NCBI RefSeq assembly: GCF_040545875.1
Contig: NZ_JBEPMR010000006.1
Direction: 5' to 3' (one strand)
Length of the DNA: 64,000 nucleotides
DNA from: Faecalicatena_A orotica
GTDB lineage: Bacteria; Bacillota; Clostridia; Lachnospirales; Lachnospiraceae
Positions 33,760 to 43,263 of this stretch are shown here, piece after piece; the first letter of the stretch is position 1; the number at the start of each line of letters is the position of its first letter. Below the pieces are notes generated by a model that saw only the letters and a program-made list of their open reading frames with translations, made no database searches and was not told where the DNA came from. The translations under genes were made by a program, and so were the position numbers.

Positions 33760-34227
33760 ATGGCTAAGACAGAAGGCAAGCTGATTGCCAATAACAAAAA
33801 AGCATACCATGATTATTTTATACTGGAGAAATATGAGGCAGGGATCGTCCTGCACGGGACAGAGGTTAAGTCGCTGCGTATGGGGCAGTGCAGTATCAAG
33901 GAGGCGTTCATCCGTATTGAAAACGGAGAAATGTTCATTTATGGAATGCATATCAGCCCGTACGAAAAAGGAAATATTTTCAATAAAGACCCGTTGCGTG
34001 TGAGGAAACTTCTTCTTCATAAGAATGAGATCAATAAGATATTCGGCAAGATGAAGGAAAAAGGAAATACACTCGTGCCGCTGCGTGTTTATTTCAGCGG
34101 CAGCCTTGTCAAGGTTGAGCTTGGGCTGGCAAAGGGGAAGAAGCTTTATGATAAGCGGGCCGATATTGCGAAAAAGGACCAGAAACGCGAGGCGTTGAGA
34201 GACTTTAAAGTGCGGAATATAGGATAG
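33760..34227 (+). CDS. smpB: SsrA-binding protein SmpB
   Basis: This 155-residue RNA-binding protein brings tmRNA to stalled ribosomes for trans-translation. Conserved pieces include NNKKAYHDYFILEKYEAGIVLHGTEVKSLRMGQCSIKEAF, the GMHISPYEKGNIFNKDPLRVRKLLLHK block, VPLRVYFSGSLVKVELGLAKGKKLYDKR and the basic C-terminal tail. Its RNA partner ssrA is in this same window (53103-53444, minus strand). Confidence 0.97.
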   Translation: MAKTEGKLIANNKKAYHDYFILEKYEAGIVLHGTEVKSLRMGQCSIKEAFIRIENGEMFIYGMHISPYEKGNIFNKDPLRVRKLLLHKNEINKIFGKMKEKGNTLVPLRVYFSGSLVKVELGLAKGKKLYDKRADIAKKDQKREALRDFKVRNIG

Positions 34228-34262
34228 ACGGCGGACCGGGACCGGGCCGCGTAAGGAACTGA

Positions 34263-34305
34263 AAGTAGTACAGGATATCCCGAGGGGGCCTGTACTGCTT
34301 TTTTT
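34263..34305 (+). terminator. Terminator of rnr-smpB
   Basis: A 12-bp stem with one G-U (34263-34274 with 34289-34300) and a T-tract TTTTTTT. Confidence 0.9.
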
Positions 34306-34375
34306 ATGCATAATAAGTTCATGTATAAAATTATGACCATTCGTCATTTTAACAATAGATTTTCTGTCCTGCTTC

Positions 34376-34384
34376 TGGTATACT
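34376..34384 (+). promoter_or_regulatory. Extended -10 promoter before the YhgE pair
   Basis: TGGTATACT (TATACT 34379-34384) is a good extended -10 element; the -35 at 17 bp (TAGATT) is poor. The leader to the first ATG is about 85 nt. Confidence 0.5.
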
Positions 34385-34475
34385 TTACCTGATACATTGT
34401 CACACGGCAGTCGCGACAGTGGCATATACAGTTGTGTACGGCATTGTACCGGTTAAAGACAGGAGGTTTACCGGC

Positions 34476-37034
34476 ATGAAGAAATCATTCCAGATTTTTA
34501 AAAGAGATATACAGCGGCTTTTCCGCAACAAAGTTGCTATGATTGTAATGGCGGGCGTTTGCGTCCTTCCATCCTTGTATGCATGGTTCAATATTGCAGC
34601 CAATATGGACCCGTACAGCAATACCCAGGGGATCAGGGTGGCAGTTGCGAATAATGATAAAGGATCAAAAAATGAGGTGCTGACCCTGAATGCAGGAGAA
34701 AGCATCGTGGATAACCTGAAGAAGAATGACCAGCTGGGCTGGACATTTGTCGATGAAGAGAAGGCAGTTAAGGGGGTCAGGTCCGGGAAATACTATGCGG
34801 CAATTGTGATACCTGAAGATTTCAGCAGTTCGCTTTTAAGTATCATATCCGGTAAGCCTAAGAAACCGGAACTTTCCTATTATATTAATGAAAAGAAGAA
34901 TGCGATTGCCCCGAAGATTACAGATACCGGGGCCGGTACTGTGCAGCAGGAGATTAATGGCACATTTTCTTCCGTAGCAGCTGAGACGATATCGAAGCTG
35001 ATCCGGTCATCCGTGACAAAGATTTCGGGTGATATGAATCGTATGGATACAGACGTCATGGCTATGCTGTCTGACGTTCAGGATAATCTGGGACAGTACC
35101 AGACGGTGCTGAAAAATTTTCAGGATACGGCAGGGAGCAGCAATTCTCTGATACAGGATACACTTGCCACGTTAGATGAAGTAAAGTCGGCGGCAGATTC
35201 CGGTTCCCGGGCATTTGAAGATGCGGCGTCGGTATTGGAGAACAGCCGTAATTCAGTGGGAGATTTTTCACTTGTATTTTCCCAGAGCCTGTCCGATGGG
35301 GAGGACCGTCTGAACCGCATTTACGGGTCTGCCTCCGATAAACTGAGTTCTCTGAAAACACAGGCAGATACTATTAACGGTGTGATTGGCAGCGGGATAG
35401 ATTCTGTAGAAAACCTGTCAGAGATTAATGGAAAACTTTTAGAGGAGCTTTTACAGCTCAACGACAGTCTTCAGGAAAAGCTTCCCGGTGGCGTCGCGGA
35501 TGAGGCAGCAGGTACGGTCAGTCAGGCTATATCCGGACTTCAGGACAGGAACATGGAGTACCAGAATCTTCTGACCTCCCTGAAGGAGGGGAATGCGAAT
35601 ATTGCCGAAGCGCTTGATACCGCTGAAAATACAAAGAAAACGTTGGAATCACTTGTATCCGGAAGCCGCCAATCCATGCAGGACTACCGTGAGACCTTTG
35701 ACCAGACGCTTTTGCCGCAGCTTAACCAGTCACTGGATTCATTCTCAACAGTGAGCGGGGGCTTGTCTGCCACCTTGTCCGGCATCCCTTATTCTGCGGA
35801 TCAGTTGAAGGAGATTTTAAACCAGCTGGACGAAAGCCTGGATGACAGTCTGGAAGCTCTGAGCCGGACCGGGGAGGCAGTCTCTTCTCTGGACGGGCAG
35901 ATTGCCCGGATTTCGACCGACCTTAAGGTGCTTCAGGGTTCGGACGCTTACCAGAAGTTTTTATCACTGGAAGGATTGGACGCCGATTCTATTGCAGGAT
36001 TTATGGCATCCCCTGTTACGATCCGGAGTGAAACGCTTTACAGTGTGAAAAATTACGGATCATCCATGACGCCGTTTTATACGAATCTGGCGCTCTGGGT
36101 AGGGGGAATCGTTCTGATTGCGATTCTGAAGCTGGAAGTGGACCGGGATGAGATGGTTCCTAAATTTTCACCGGCCAGCGCCTATTTTGGACGATGGATG
36201 CTGTTCATGGTGCTTGGGCTGATTCAGGGGCTGATCGTATGTCTGGGGGATTTATGGCTTCTAAAGGTGCAGTGCCTTCACCCGGCGGCATTTGTGGCAG
36301 CAGGAGTCTTCTGCTCCTTTGTCTATGTAAACCTGATCTATGCATTGTCAATTGCATTTAAACATATCGGCAAGGCACTGTGCGTCGTGCTTGTCATTTT
36401 ACAGATTCCCGGTTCAGCGGGAACGTATCCGATTGAGATGACACCGGCATTTTTTCAACGGCTTCATCCGCTTCTTCCGTTTACCTATGGAATCAATGCC
36501 ATGAGGGAAGCGGTTGCAGGGATGTACGGGTATGAGTATATGAAAAATCTGCTGTGCCTCGCGCTTTATCTGCCGATTGCCTTTTTGATAGGACTTGGAT
36601 TCAGGAAATTGCTGATGAATCTAAACTATCTGTTCGACAAGAAACTTGCCGAGACGGACCTGATGATTTGCGAGACAGAGGCGGTTAATCAGGAAAAGAC
36701 GCAGGTTTCCCTTGTCATTAAGGCGCTGATGGGAGAGGAAACACTGCGGGAAGAACTGGTTGCGAAGGCGGCAGCTTTCGAGGCGGGATATCAGAAGCAG
36801 ATACGCATCGGCTTTGCAGCTATGATCATTCTGCCGGTGATTTTCCTGATCCTGATGTTCAGCATTGAATCCAAGATTGTATTTCTTGTGCTGTGGATTG
36901 CCTCCATTATCGTGATTGCCGTATATCTGATCATTCTGGAATATATCCATGAACGCTTAAAGAGGGAGACTGAACTGGGGGCTCTTTCAAGAGAGGAACT
37001 GCTAAATGCAATGAAAGGGAGGGATGACGAGTGA
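34476..37034 (+). CDS. YhgE/Pip-family membrane protein 1
   Basis: This 852-residue protein has the family layout: an N-terminal membrane segment (KVAMIVMAGVCVLPSLYAWFNIAANMDPY), a conserved start of the outside domain (IRVAVANNDKGSK...LNAGESIVDNLK), a long extracellular coiled-coil region (about residues 130-500), and five to six C-terminal membrane segments like those of ABC-2 exporters. Related proteins are the phage receptor Pip of Lactococcus and YhgE of Bacillus, and members also occur with type VII secretion genes. Substrate and function are unknown. The start at 34476 follows CAGGAGG. It overlaps a paralogue by 4 nt, suggesting a heterodimer. Confidence 0.9.
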   Translation: MKKSFQIFKRDIQRLFRNKVAMIVMAGVCVLPSLYAWFNIAANMDPYSNTQGIRVAVANNDKGSKNEVLTLNAGESIVDNLKKNDQLGWTFVDEEKAVKGVRSGKYYAAIVIPEDFSSSLLSIISGKPKKPELSYYINEKKNAIAPKITDTGAGTVQQEINGTFSSVAAETISKLIRSSVTKISGDMNRMDTDVMAMLSDVQDNLGQYQTVLKNFQDTAGSSNSLIQDTLATLDEVKSAADSGSRAFEDAASVLENSRNSVGDFSLVFSQSLSDGEDRLNRIYGSASDKLSSLKTQADTINGVIGSGIDSVENLSEINGKLLEELLQLNDSLQEKLPGGVADEAAGTVSQAISGLQDRNMEYQNLLTSLKEGNANIAEALDTAENTKKTLESLVSGSRQSMQDYRETFDQTLLPQLNQSLDSFSTVSGGLSATLSGIPYSADQLKEILNQLDESLDDSLEALSRTGEAVSSLDGQIARISTDLKVLQGSDAYQKFLSLEGLDADSIAGFMASPVTIRSETLYSVKNYGSSMTPFYTNLALWVGGIVLIAILKLEVDRDEMVPKFSPASAYFGRWMLFMVLGLIQGLIVCLGDLWLLKVQCLHPAAFVAAGVFCSFVYVNLIYALSIAFKHIGKALCVVLVILQIPGSAGTYPIEMTPAFFQRLHPLLPFTYGINAMREAVAGMYGYEYMKNLLCLALYLPIAFLIGLGFRKLLMNLNYLFDKKLAETDLMICETEAVNQEKTQVSLVIKALMGEETLREELVAKAAAFEAGYQKQIRIGFAAMIILPVIFLILMFSIESKIVFLVLWIASIIVIAVYLIILEYIHERLKRETELGALSREELLNAMKGRDDE

Positions 37035-39211
37035 AAAACATACTGAATATTTTTAAACATGATGTACAGCGTTTTCATAAGAACGTCATCGCATGGATCG
37101 TGATTCTGGGAATCACGGTTGTCCCGGCCCTGTATGCGTGGTTTAACATTGCGGCAAGCTGGGACCCTTATGAGAATACTAAGGATCTGAAGGTGGCTGT
37201 CGCGAGTGCCGACAAAGGCTATGAGGGCGAATTGCTTCCGGTCAGGCTGAATCTGGGGGATAATGTACTTTCGGCGCTTCGGGAAAACGAACAGCTGGAC
37301 TGGACCTTTACGAACCGGGATAAGGCCCTTGACGGCGTGAAATCCGGTAAATACTATGCGGCCATTGTCATACCGGAGGATTTCAGCAAAAATCTGATGA
37401 GCCTTTTTTCCAGTGATGTCACGAATCCGGAGATTATTTATTATTCCAATGCCAAGGAAAATGCGATTGCACCGAAGGTCACGGATAAAGGGGCAAGTGC
37501 AGTCCAGACACAGGTGAAGGAAGTATTCATAGAAACGATTTCGGATACCGCGCTTTCGGCCATGCAGACTGTGGCAGATACTGCCGATGCAAAGGGGACA
37601 GATTCCATAGTGGCGGCCTTGATTTCCAATCTGGAAAAGATGTCCTCCGATCTGGCTGCAGCTTCAGGGACGATACAGGCATTTGCGGCAATGACAGACT
37701 CGACACAGCAGATGCTGGAAACAACGGCTGCATTCTTAAAGCAGTCAGGGGATCATTCCGACAAAAGCCTCGAAACGCTGGAACAGACAGAGACGGCTTT
37801 TTCAGATATGCGGGGGGCGGTCTCAGGAGCGACGGACGGCATTAATCGGGCACTGGCGGACAGCGGAAGTTATTATGAGCAGATTGAGTCTGCCATACGG
37901 GATGCCCTGTCCGCATTGTCATCGGATACATCTGCGGCGGCAGATACACTGGATACGCTGGCGGGAAAAGTAGGGACGATGATAGATGCCTATCAGGCGC
38001 TGAGTGATACGTTTTTGGCACTGGGGGACGAACACCCGGAACTGGCACCGCTGACGGGCAAGATCACGGGACGCATGAACGAGTCTATTTCTGTGCAGGA
38101 GACCCTGCGTGACCGGCTCTTAGGTACCGCCGCTTCCATAAGGAACCACGGGGAAAACGCAGCAGGTTCCCAGGAAGAACTGAACCAGCTGCTGCAGCAG
38201 AATGCCCAGAGTCTTGCGGAGGTAAAAGCAGATTATGAGCAGAATGTAAAGAGTAGTCTGGATGGACTGTTTGGCTCACTGGGGGATACAAAAAGCAGTA
38301 TATCCGGACTTCTGAAACAACTGGATGACAGTGCCGCGGGTGTCTACAGCCTGTCAGGCCCGGCATCCTCCGATCTGTCGCAGATAAAAAAGACGCTGGA
38401 TACGTCAGGTGAGCTGCTTGACCAGGTATCGTCCAGACTGTCAGCAACTGTGGACCAGCTGAAAAAAGTCCGGGACAGCGGCGATTTCGGAACACTTGAG
38501 AATATCATCGGCGGCGATAAAGACAGCATCAGTGCTTTCCTTTCTGCCCCGGTGAATCTGGCGACAGAGAAATTGTACCCAATTGAGAATTACGGCTCTT
38601 CTATGGCGCCGTTTTATTCCACACTTGCTATCTGGGTGGGAGGGATCGTGCTTGTCGCGATGCTGAAGGTGACGGTATCTCAGGAATCACTGAGGGGAAT
38701 GAATAAAGTAAAGGACCATCAGATGTATCTGGGACGCTACATCCTGTTTCTGATCATCGGCCTTATGCAGAGCGGGCTGATCTGTCTGGGAGACCTGTTT
38801 TATCTGGAAATTCAGTGCCGGCATCCGTTTTTATTTCTGCTGGCGGGATGGGTGACCAGTATCGTATATGTAAATATCATCTATACACTGACGGTTTCTT
38901 TCGGAGACATCGGGAAAGCGATCTGCGTCGTGCTTCTCGTCATGCAGGTGGCGGGCTCAGGGGGGACTTTCCCGATCGAGGTGGCACCGGCATTCTTCCG
39001 GAAAGTCTATCCGCTGCTTCCGTTTACACACAGCATGGCGGCTATGCGGGAATGCATCGGCGGGATGTACGGTATGACTTACATCAAAGAACTGGGGGCG
39101 CTGGGGATCTTCCTGATCTTATCCCTGATACTGGGACTGGTACTGAGAAAACCGGTGATCCGCCTGAATGAAGCATTTACGGAAAAACTGGAGAGTACGC
39201 ATTTAATATAA
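37031..39211 (+). CDS. YhgE/Pip-family membrane protein 2
   Basis: This 726-residue paralogue of the preceding protein starts with GTG overlapping its stop. The N-terminal segment (VIAWIVILGITVVPALYAWFNIAASWDPYENTKDLKVAVASADKG) and the C-terminal block PIENYGSSMAPFYSTLAIWVGGIVLVAMLKV match protein 1 closely. The outside coiled-coil region is shorter (about residues 180-480). The two genes arose by duplication and probably form one complex. No type VII secretion or phage genes lie next to them here. Confidence 0.9.
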   Translation: MKNILNIFKHDVQRFHKNVIAWIVILGITVVPALYAWFNIAASWDPYENTKDLKVAVASADKGYEGELLPVRLNLGDNVLSALRENEQLDWTFTNRDKALDGVKSGKYYAAIVIPEDFSKNLMSLFSSDVTNPEIIYYSNAKENAIAPKVTDKGASAVQTQVKEVFIETISDTALSAMQTVADTADAKGTDSIVAALISNLEKMSSDLAAASGTIQAFAAMTDSTQQMLETTAAFLKQSGDHSDKSLETLEQTETAFSDMRGAVSGATDGINRALADSGSYYEQIESAIRDALSALSSDTSAAADTLDTLAGKVGTMIDAYQALSDTFLALGDEHPELAPLTGKITGRMNESISVQETLRDRLLGTAASIRNHGENAAGSQEELNQLLQQNAQSLAEVKADYEQNVKSSLDGLFGSLGDTKSSISGLLKQLDDSAAGVYSLSGPASSDLSQIKKTLDTSGELLDQVSSRLSATVDQLKKVRDSGDFGTLENIIGGDKDSISAFLSAPVNLATEKLYPIENYGSSMAPFYSTLAIWVGGIVLVAMLKVTVSQESLRGMNKVKDHQMYLGRYILFLIIGLMQSGLICLGDLFYLEIQCRHPFLFLLAGWVTSIVYVNIIYTLTVSFGDIGKAICVVLLVMQVAGSGGTFPIEVAPAFFRKVYPLLPFTHSMAAMRECIGGMYGMTYIKELGALGIFLILSLILGLVLRKPVIRLNEAFTEKLESTHLI

Positions 39212-39235
39212 AGCAACAGGTTGTTTTAAAAATCA

Positions 39236-39278
39236 AAAAGAGCAATACCATGCCTGACGGCTGCGGTATTGCTCTTTT
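39236..39278. terminator. Bidirectional terminator between YhgE 2 and the enoate reductase
   Basis: AAAAGAGCAATACC (39236-39249) pairs perfectly with 39265-39278 over 14 bp, with A and T runs at the ends. Confidence 0.9.
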
Positions 39279-39289
39279 CGTCATTTTTT

Positions 39290-41290
39290 CTAGAGATATC
39301 CCCGTTTTTCAAGTGTATTGAGAATATTCCGCCCTTCTTCTGTTCCTTCGATAATTCTTCTGGCACGGACACTGTCCCCGATGTTGACAATCTCGATTTC
39401 ATTCTCATCATCGAAAGCATCCCTGATATTCTGGAGGATCGGCTGGCTTGCTTTCATTCCCAGACAGACAAATCCATAATCAAACGGCAGTTCTTCAAGG
39501 CCGTCTTTTGTTTCCACGAGGAAGGAATCAGCCCGCACTTCTTTGAGCGCCGTGTTTGGCATCTGACGGACATGGTGCTGTTCCATCAGCGCAAAAGTGC
39601 CTGTTTTGGAGACCGGGTCGATTCCGTTGCCAATCACCGGCATCATTTCCACGATGCTGACTTCGGCGCCTTTGGGGGCAAAGTATTCTACCACATCCAG
39701 TCCGACGGCACCGCCGCCGATCACAACTACTTTTTTTCCGGTAAGATCCTCCGGATATTCGCCGATATGGCGGATCATATTCAGGATAGAGGAAACTTTC
39801 CCCCCTTCCTTGTCGATATGCTCCATCAGCCCCGGGATCGGCGGGAGCAGGGGGGTGGAGCCGGTTGCATTTACAATGATGCTGGGCTTTAAGTTGCGGA
39901 TAAAGTCCACAGACGCTTCCGTGCCTGTAAATACAAACAGGTTTTTCAGTTTGGATGCGCGGTGGATCAGGTAATTCGGGAAATCGGCCAGCCGCTTCTT
40001 GTCAGGAATCTTTGAGATTTCCGCAGCCAGTCCCCCGAGGTAAGGTTTTTTCTCGATCAGGAAGGTGGTGCACCCGACTTCCGCCGCGGTGCATGCTGCT
40101 TCCATCCCGGCAGTTCCCCCGCCGATTACAACCACATTGCATGGCCTGCTGACGTGCTGTTTTTTATAGATTTCCCCGTCAGGTACTGCAGGGTTGACAG
40201 TACAGCGGATCGGACGGTTAATGCCGATACGGTTGCCTGCACAGCCGATGTTGCAGGAAATACATTTACGGATATCACAGATGTCGCCGAATTCTACTTT
40301 ATTGACCCATTCCGGATCGGCAATCAGGCCGCGCCCCATACCGAGGATATCGGCGTCGCCCCTTGCGAGGATATCTTCTGCCACCTTCGGGTCACGGATA
40401 TTTCCCATAGTAACACACAGCTTGCCGTATTTTTCCTTCACGGCCTTCGCCATATAGGAACGCCATCCGTCAGGCAGGAAATTGGCATCAATCTGATACT
40501 GGATGGATGCGTTCAATCCGCAGGAAACATCAATCACATCTGCTTCCTCCTGAAAATACTGGAGATAATCGAGCGTGTCTTCCAGTGTATTGCCGCCTTC
40601 CAGAAATTCATCTGCGCTGATGCGGAGGAAGATCGGGAAGAACGGTCCGACCTGCGCACGGACTTCTTCCATAACCATACGTGCGAATCTGGCGCGGTTT
40701 TCAGCAGAACCGCCGAATTTATCTGTCCGGTGGTTATACAGTGGTGATAAGAACTGGCTGATCAGATAAGAATGTCCCGCATGTATTTCGACCGTATCAA
40801 AACCGGCGATCTGTGCGCGTTTTGCCGCCTCTCCGTATTTTTTCACAATCCTTAAAATCTCTTCCTCTGTGAGCGGTCGCGGAATCTCCCCGCCTGCCTT
40901 GGACGGAACATCGGAAGAGGACACCGGCTGCATATTTGTACGGGCAGACTGTGCGGAAGCCCCCGCATGGTTGATCTGGATGCCGATACATGCGCCGTGC
41001 TTATGTACCGTCTCCGTCAGTTTAAACAGTCTTGGGATATAGTTGTCATGGTCGATCCGAAGCTGGGTTGTTCCGTTGGAACCTTCCGGTGAATCAACAC
41101 TGGCGTTCTCTACCATAATAAGGCCGGTTCCGCCCTTTGCCCTCTGTTCATAATAATTAATATGGAGAAAACTCATCTCTCCGCTCTGCTCACCATAATT
41201 AGTCCCCATCGGTGTCATCATAATACGGTTCTTCATAGTCATGCGACGTACGGTGAGAGGTTCAAAAATATGTCTGTAACTGCTCTTCAT
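39290..41290 (-). CDS. NADH:flavin oxidoreductase / enoate reductase-like (FMN, FAD, 4Fe-4S)
   Basis: This 666-residue enzyme of the 2-enoate/2,4-dienoyl reductase group has three parts. The first is an FMN TIM barrel related to old yellow enzyme (IFEPLTVRRMTMKNRIMMTPMG; active-site region IHAGHSYLISQFLSP). A 4Fe-4S motif follows (CISCNIGCAGNR...RCTVNP, about residues 336-360), then an FAD/NAD domain (VVVIGGGTAGMEAA; KVVVIGGGAVGLDVVEYF). Such enzymes reduce an activated C=C bond. The start at 41290 follows AGGAGG on the minus strand; the longer frame to 41407 lacks a site. It is divergent from a LysR regulator and heads a quinate/shikimate-type cluster, so the substrate may be a cyclohexene carboxylate (inference). 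Confidence 0.9.
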   Translation of the reverse strand: MKSSYRHIFEPLTVRRMTMKNRIMMTPMGTNYGEQSGEMSFLHINYYEQRAKGGTGLIMVENASVDSPEGSNGTTQLRIDHDNYIPRLFKLTETVHKHGACIGIQINHAGASAQSARTNMQPVSSSDVPSKAGGEIPRPLTEEEILRIVKKYGEAAKRAQIAGFDTVEIHAGHSYLISQFLSPLYNHRTDKFGGSAENRARFARMVMEEVRAQVGPFFPIFLRISADEFLEGGNTLEDTLDYLQYFQEEADVIDVSCGLNASIQYQIDANFLPDGWRSYMAKAVKEKYGKLCVTMGNIRDPKVAEDILARGDADILGMGRGLIADPEWVNKVEFGDICDIRKCISCNIGCAGNRIGINRPIRCTVNPAVPDGEIYKKQHVSRPCNVVVIGGGTAGMEAACTAAEVGCTTFLIEKKPYLGGLAAEISKIPDKKRLADFPNYLIHRASKLKNLFVFTGTEASVDFIRNLKPSIIVNATGSTPLLPPIPGLMEHIDKEGGKVSSILNMIRHIGEYPEDLTGKKVVVIGGGAVGLDVVEYFAPKGAEVSIVEMMPVIGNGIDPVSKTGTFALMEQHHVRQMPNTALKEVRADSFLVETKDGLEELPFDYGFVCLGMKASQPILQNIRDAFDDENEIEIVNIGDSVRARRIIEGTEEGRNILNTLEKRGYL

Positions 41291-41330
41291 AAAATAGGAC
41301 CTCCTGTAATCCAGATATAATAGTAAAAGA

Positions 41331-41356
41331 GAGGTTGTTTGATATATCATTAACAA
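41331..41356. promoter_or_regulatory. Shared operator-like motif, copy A
   Basis: GAGGTTGTTT (41331-41340), 8 bp, ATTAACAA (41349-41356). The same halves occur at 44245-44266 in front of the shikimate dehydrogenase gene. TTGTT and AACAA form an inverted repeat. It lies in the leader of the enoate reductase transcript. Confidence 0.5.
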
Positions 41357-41372
41357 TCTGTTTGTGATTCGT

Positions 41373-41401
41373 ATTATAGGGAAAAATAACTCATTAAACA
41401 A
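41373..41401 (-). promoter_or_regulatory. Promoter of the enoate reductase gene
   Basis: On the minus strand TTGTTT (41396-41401), 17 bp, TATAAT (41373-41378), about 80 nt ahead of the start codon. Confidence 0.75.
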
Positions 41402-41484
41402 ATGCATGTTTTTAGTGGAAACTATAGATAAAAACTATGAATTGTGATATTTTGTATAAAAGGACATAAGAGGAGGAGATTGTT

Positions 41485-42369
41485 ATGAATCTGAACCAGC
41501 TGCATTATTTTACGGCACTTGCCCGGATGGAGCATTATACGAAGGCTGCGGAGGAACTGGGGATTACCCAGCCAAGCCTGAGCCATGCGATGAATTCTCT
41601 CGAGAAGGAGCTGGGGACGAAGCTGTTTGAAAAACAGGGGAGGAATGTGGTCCTGACGAAATATGGGAGGTTTTTTCTGAAGTATGTGGAAGAGTCTCTT
41701 CAGATTTTGGATATGGGAATCAAGAAAACGCGTTCCATGACCGGACAGAATGAGGGCAGGATAGAGCTGGCCTATATTTATACTCTGGGAAGTGAATTTG
41801 TCCCCCAGCTTGCGGGGGATTTTATAAGGACTTTTGAGGAGATGAAAGTTACATTTCACTTTACAGTAGGAAATACCTACGAGATTATCCAGGGACTGAA
41901 AGAAGAAAAGTATGATATTGCATTCTGCTCTATGCTGGATAAGGAGCCATCGATCCAGTTCACGCCGGTCGGGACACAGCGGCTTGTGGCAGTCGTACCG
42001 AAAGGACATCCGTTGTCGGAACAAAAGGCCGTAGACCTTGAGCAGGCGGCCGCCTATCCGCAGATTTATTTCACGGAGAACAGCGGTCTCCGCCCTGTGG
42101 TAGACAAACTGTTTGAAAATGCACACCTGATACCAAAGATTGCATATGAGATAGAGGAAGACGGGTCTATGGCCGGGCTGGTAGCCCAGAATTTCGGCAT
42201 TGCCATCATGCCGGATATTCCGGTCCTGAAACAGCTGAACGTGGATGTTCTCGACATCCGTTCTCCGCAGCAGGTCCGGTATATTTACATGGCACAGGCA
42301 AAAGAAAAATACCAGGCCCCTGTGGTCCGCCGGTTTGCAGACTTCGTAAAACGCCGGCAGTTCGTTTAG
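41485..42369 (+). CDS. LysR-family transcriptional regulator
   Basis: This 294-residue regulator has a winged helix (NLNQLHYFTALARMEHYTKAAEELGITQPSLSHAMNSLEKELGTKLFEKQGRNVVLTKYG) and a periplasmic-binding-protein-like effector domain. It is transcribed away from the enoate reductase gene, the classical arrangement for a LysR activator and its target. It closely resembles the other LysR protein at 43247 in layout and length. Its stop overlaps the stop of the convergent TraX-like gene by 4 nt. The effector is unknown; a cyclohexane acid would fit the cluster. Confidence 0.94.
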   Translation: MNLNQLHYFTALARMEHYTKAAEELGITQPSLSHAMNSLEKELGTKLFEKQGRNVVLTKYGRFFLKYVEESLQILDMGIKKTRSMTGQNEGRIELAYIYTLGSEFVPQLAGDFIRTFEEMKVTFHFTVGNTYEIIQGLKEEKYDIAFCSMLDKEPSIQFTPVGTQRLVAVVPKGHPLSEQKAVDLEQAAAYPQIYFTENSGLRPVVDKLFENAHLIPKIAYEIEEDGSMAGLVAQNFGIAIMPDIPVLKQLNVDVLDIRSPQQVRYIYMAQAKEKYQAPVVRRFADFVKRRQFV

Positions 42370-43112
42370 AAAACAAAATTAGCCAGATAGAACAAAAGGA
42401 ACGTGTGAGCCGGATAAAAAATATAGAAAAAATACTTCATGCTGGGGCCCTTCTGCTGGTTGAAACGCAGCATAAACGGCAGGGCCAGTATCATGAAACA
42501 CTGAATGGCCATCCCGCCCGCCAGCATTTCTGCGCTGAACTGGTACAGGCAGAATAGGGTGTACATGGCACAGAACAGCTCCCTCTTTTCTTTCAGGTAG
42601 TACATCAGCACTCCGAGTACGACAAATTCAAACCCGTACTCGTTTAACGCCAGATTTGGTATGATCCCGGTAATCGTGTCCCCGCTCATATCGCGCAGGA
42701 AAGGTAAAAAGTTCGGCAGGCTGTAATATAGGACCTGTACTGCGAACATGATTCCCACGGCCAGAAACCCTTTGCCGGGAGCTTTTTTAAATAATTCGAT
42801 CGTGCTGATACAGACGCCGACAAGGAACATGGAAAGAAAAATATTATGATTTCCATAACCTGCTGTAGTGGCGAAATGAGCGTCTATGGCGTATCCGAAC
42901 AAGGTCATGAATACACTCATAAGATACAGGCGGATCAGGTATTTTGTCCGGCTCCTCGTATAATGATAGCCCCAGACCATACAGAATAAAAACAAGGGGT
43001 AAGATATTCTGCCAAGCATGCGAAGCAGCATAGGCGTCCCCTCAAAATAATATCCGATATGGTCGATGACCATAAAGCAAAGAGCGATCATTTTTAAAAC
43101 AAAAGTACTCAT
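42366..43112 (-). CDS. TraX-family membrane protein
   Basis: This 248-residue membrane protein has six to seven hydrophobic segments. It begins STFVLKMIALCFMVIDHIGYYF and contains RMLGRISYPLFLFCMVWGYHYTRSRTKYLIRLYLMSVF, the TraX pattern. F-plasmid TraX acetylates pilin, but chromosomal homologues in Firmicutes are thought to be acyltransferases acting on other envelope targets. No conjugation genes are nearby. GAGGAG precedes the start. It interrupts the two LysR genes and its relation to the cluster is unclear. Confidence 0.85.
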   Translation of the reverse strand: MSTFVLKMIALCFMVIDHIGYYFEGTPMLLRMLGRISYPLFLFCMVWGYHYTRSRTKYLIRLYLMSVFMTLFGYAIDAHFATTAGYGNHNIFLSMFLVGVCISTIELFKKAPGKGFLAVGIMFAVQVLYYSLPNFLPFLRDMSGDTITGIIPNLALNEYGFEFVVLGVLMYYLKEKRELFCAMYTLFCLYQFSAEMLAGGMAIQCFMILALPFMLRFNQQKGPSMKYFFYIFYPAHTFLLFYLANFVF

Positions 43113-43237
43113 GTAAAAACTCCTCTGATCCGGCGGTGAATTCTGCCCTAATTGTGTCTAAGAAAATTTTACCATCAGTAAAGCCGCAGGTCTACTTAAG
43201 AAATCCTTAATAATATCTAAGAGGTTTGTAAAGAAAA

Positions 43238-43263
43238 AAGGCACCGTTATAAGTGGGTGCCTT
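43238..43263 (-). terminator. Terminator of the second LysR gene, overlapping its stop codon
   Basis: On the minus strand AAGGCACC (complement of 43256-43263) pairs with GGTGCCTT (complement of 43238-43245) and is followed by T residues. The stop codon lies in the loop, so the terminator's first arm is coding sequence. Confidence 0.75.

Noticed and set aside
34476..39211. Phage infection protein homologues as a sign of a prophage
   Set aside because: Pip/YhgE are host membrane proteins; no phage structural, integrase or lysis genes are nearby.
42366..43112. TraX-like gene as a trace of a conjugative plasmid
   Set aside because: No other transfer gene, relaxase or origin of transfer was seen, and chromosomal TraX homologues are common in Firmicutes.
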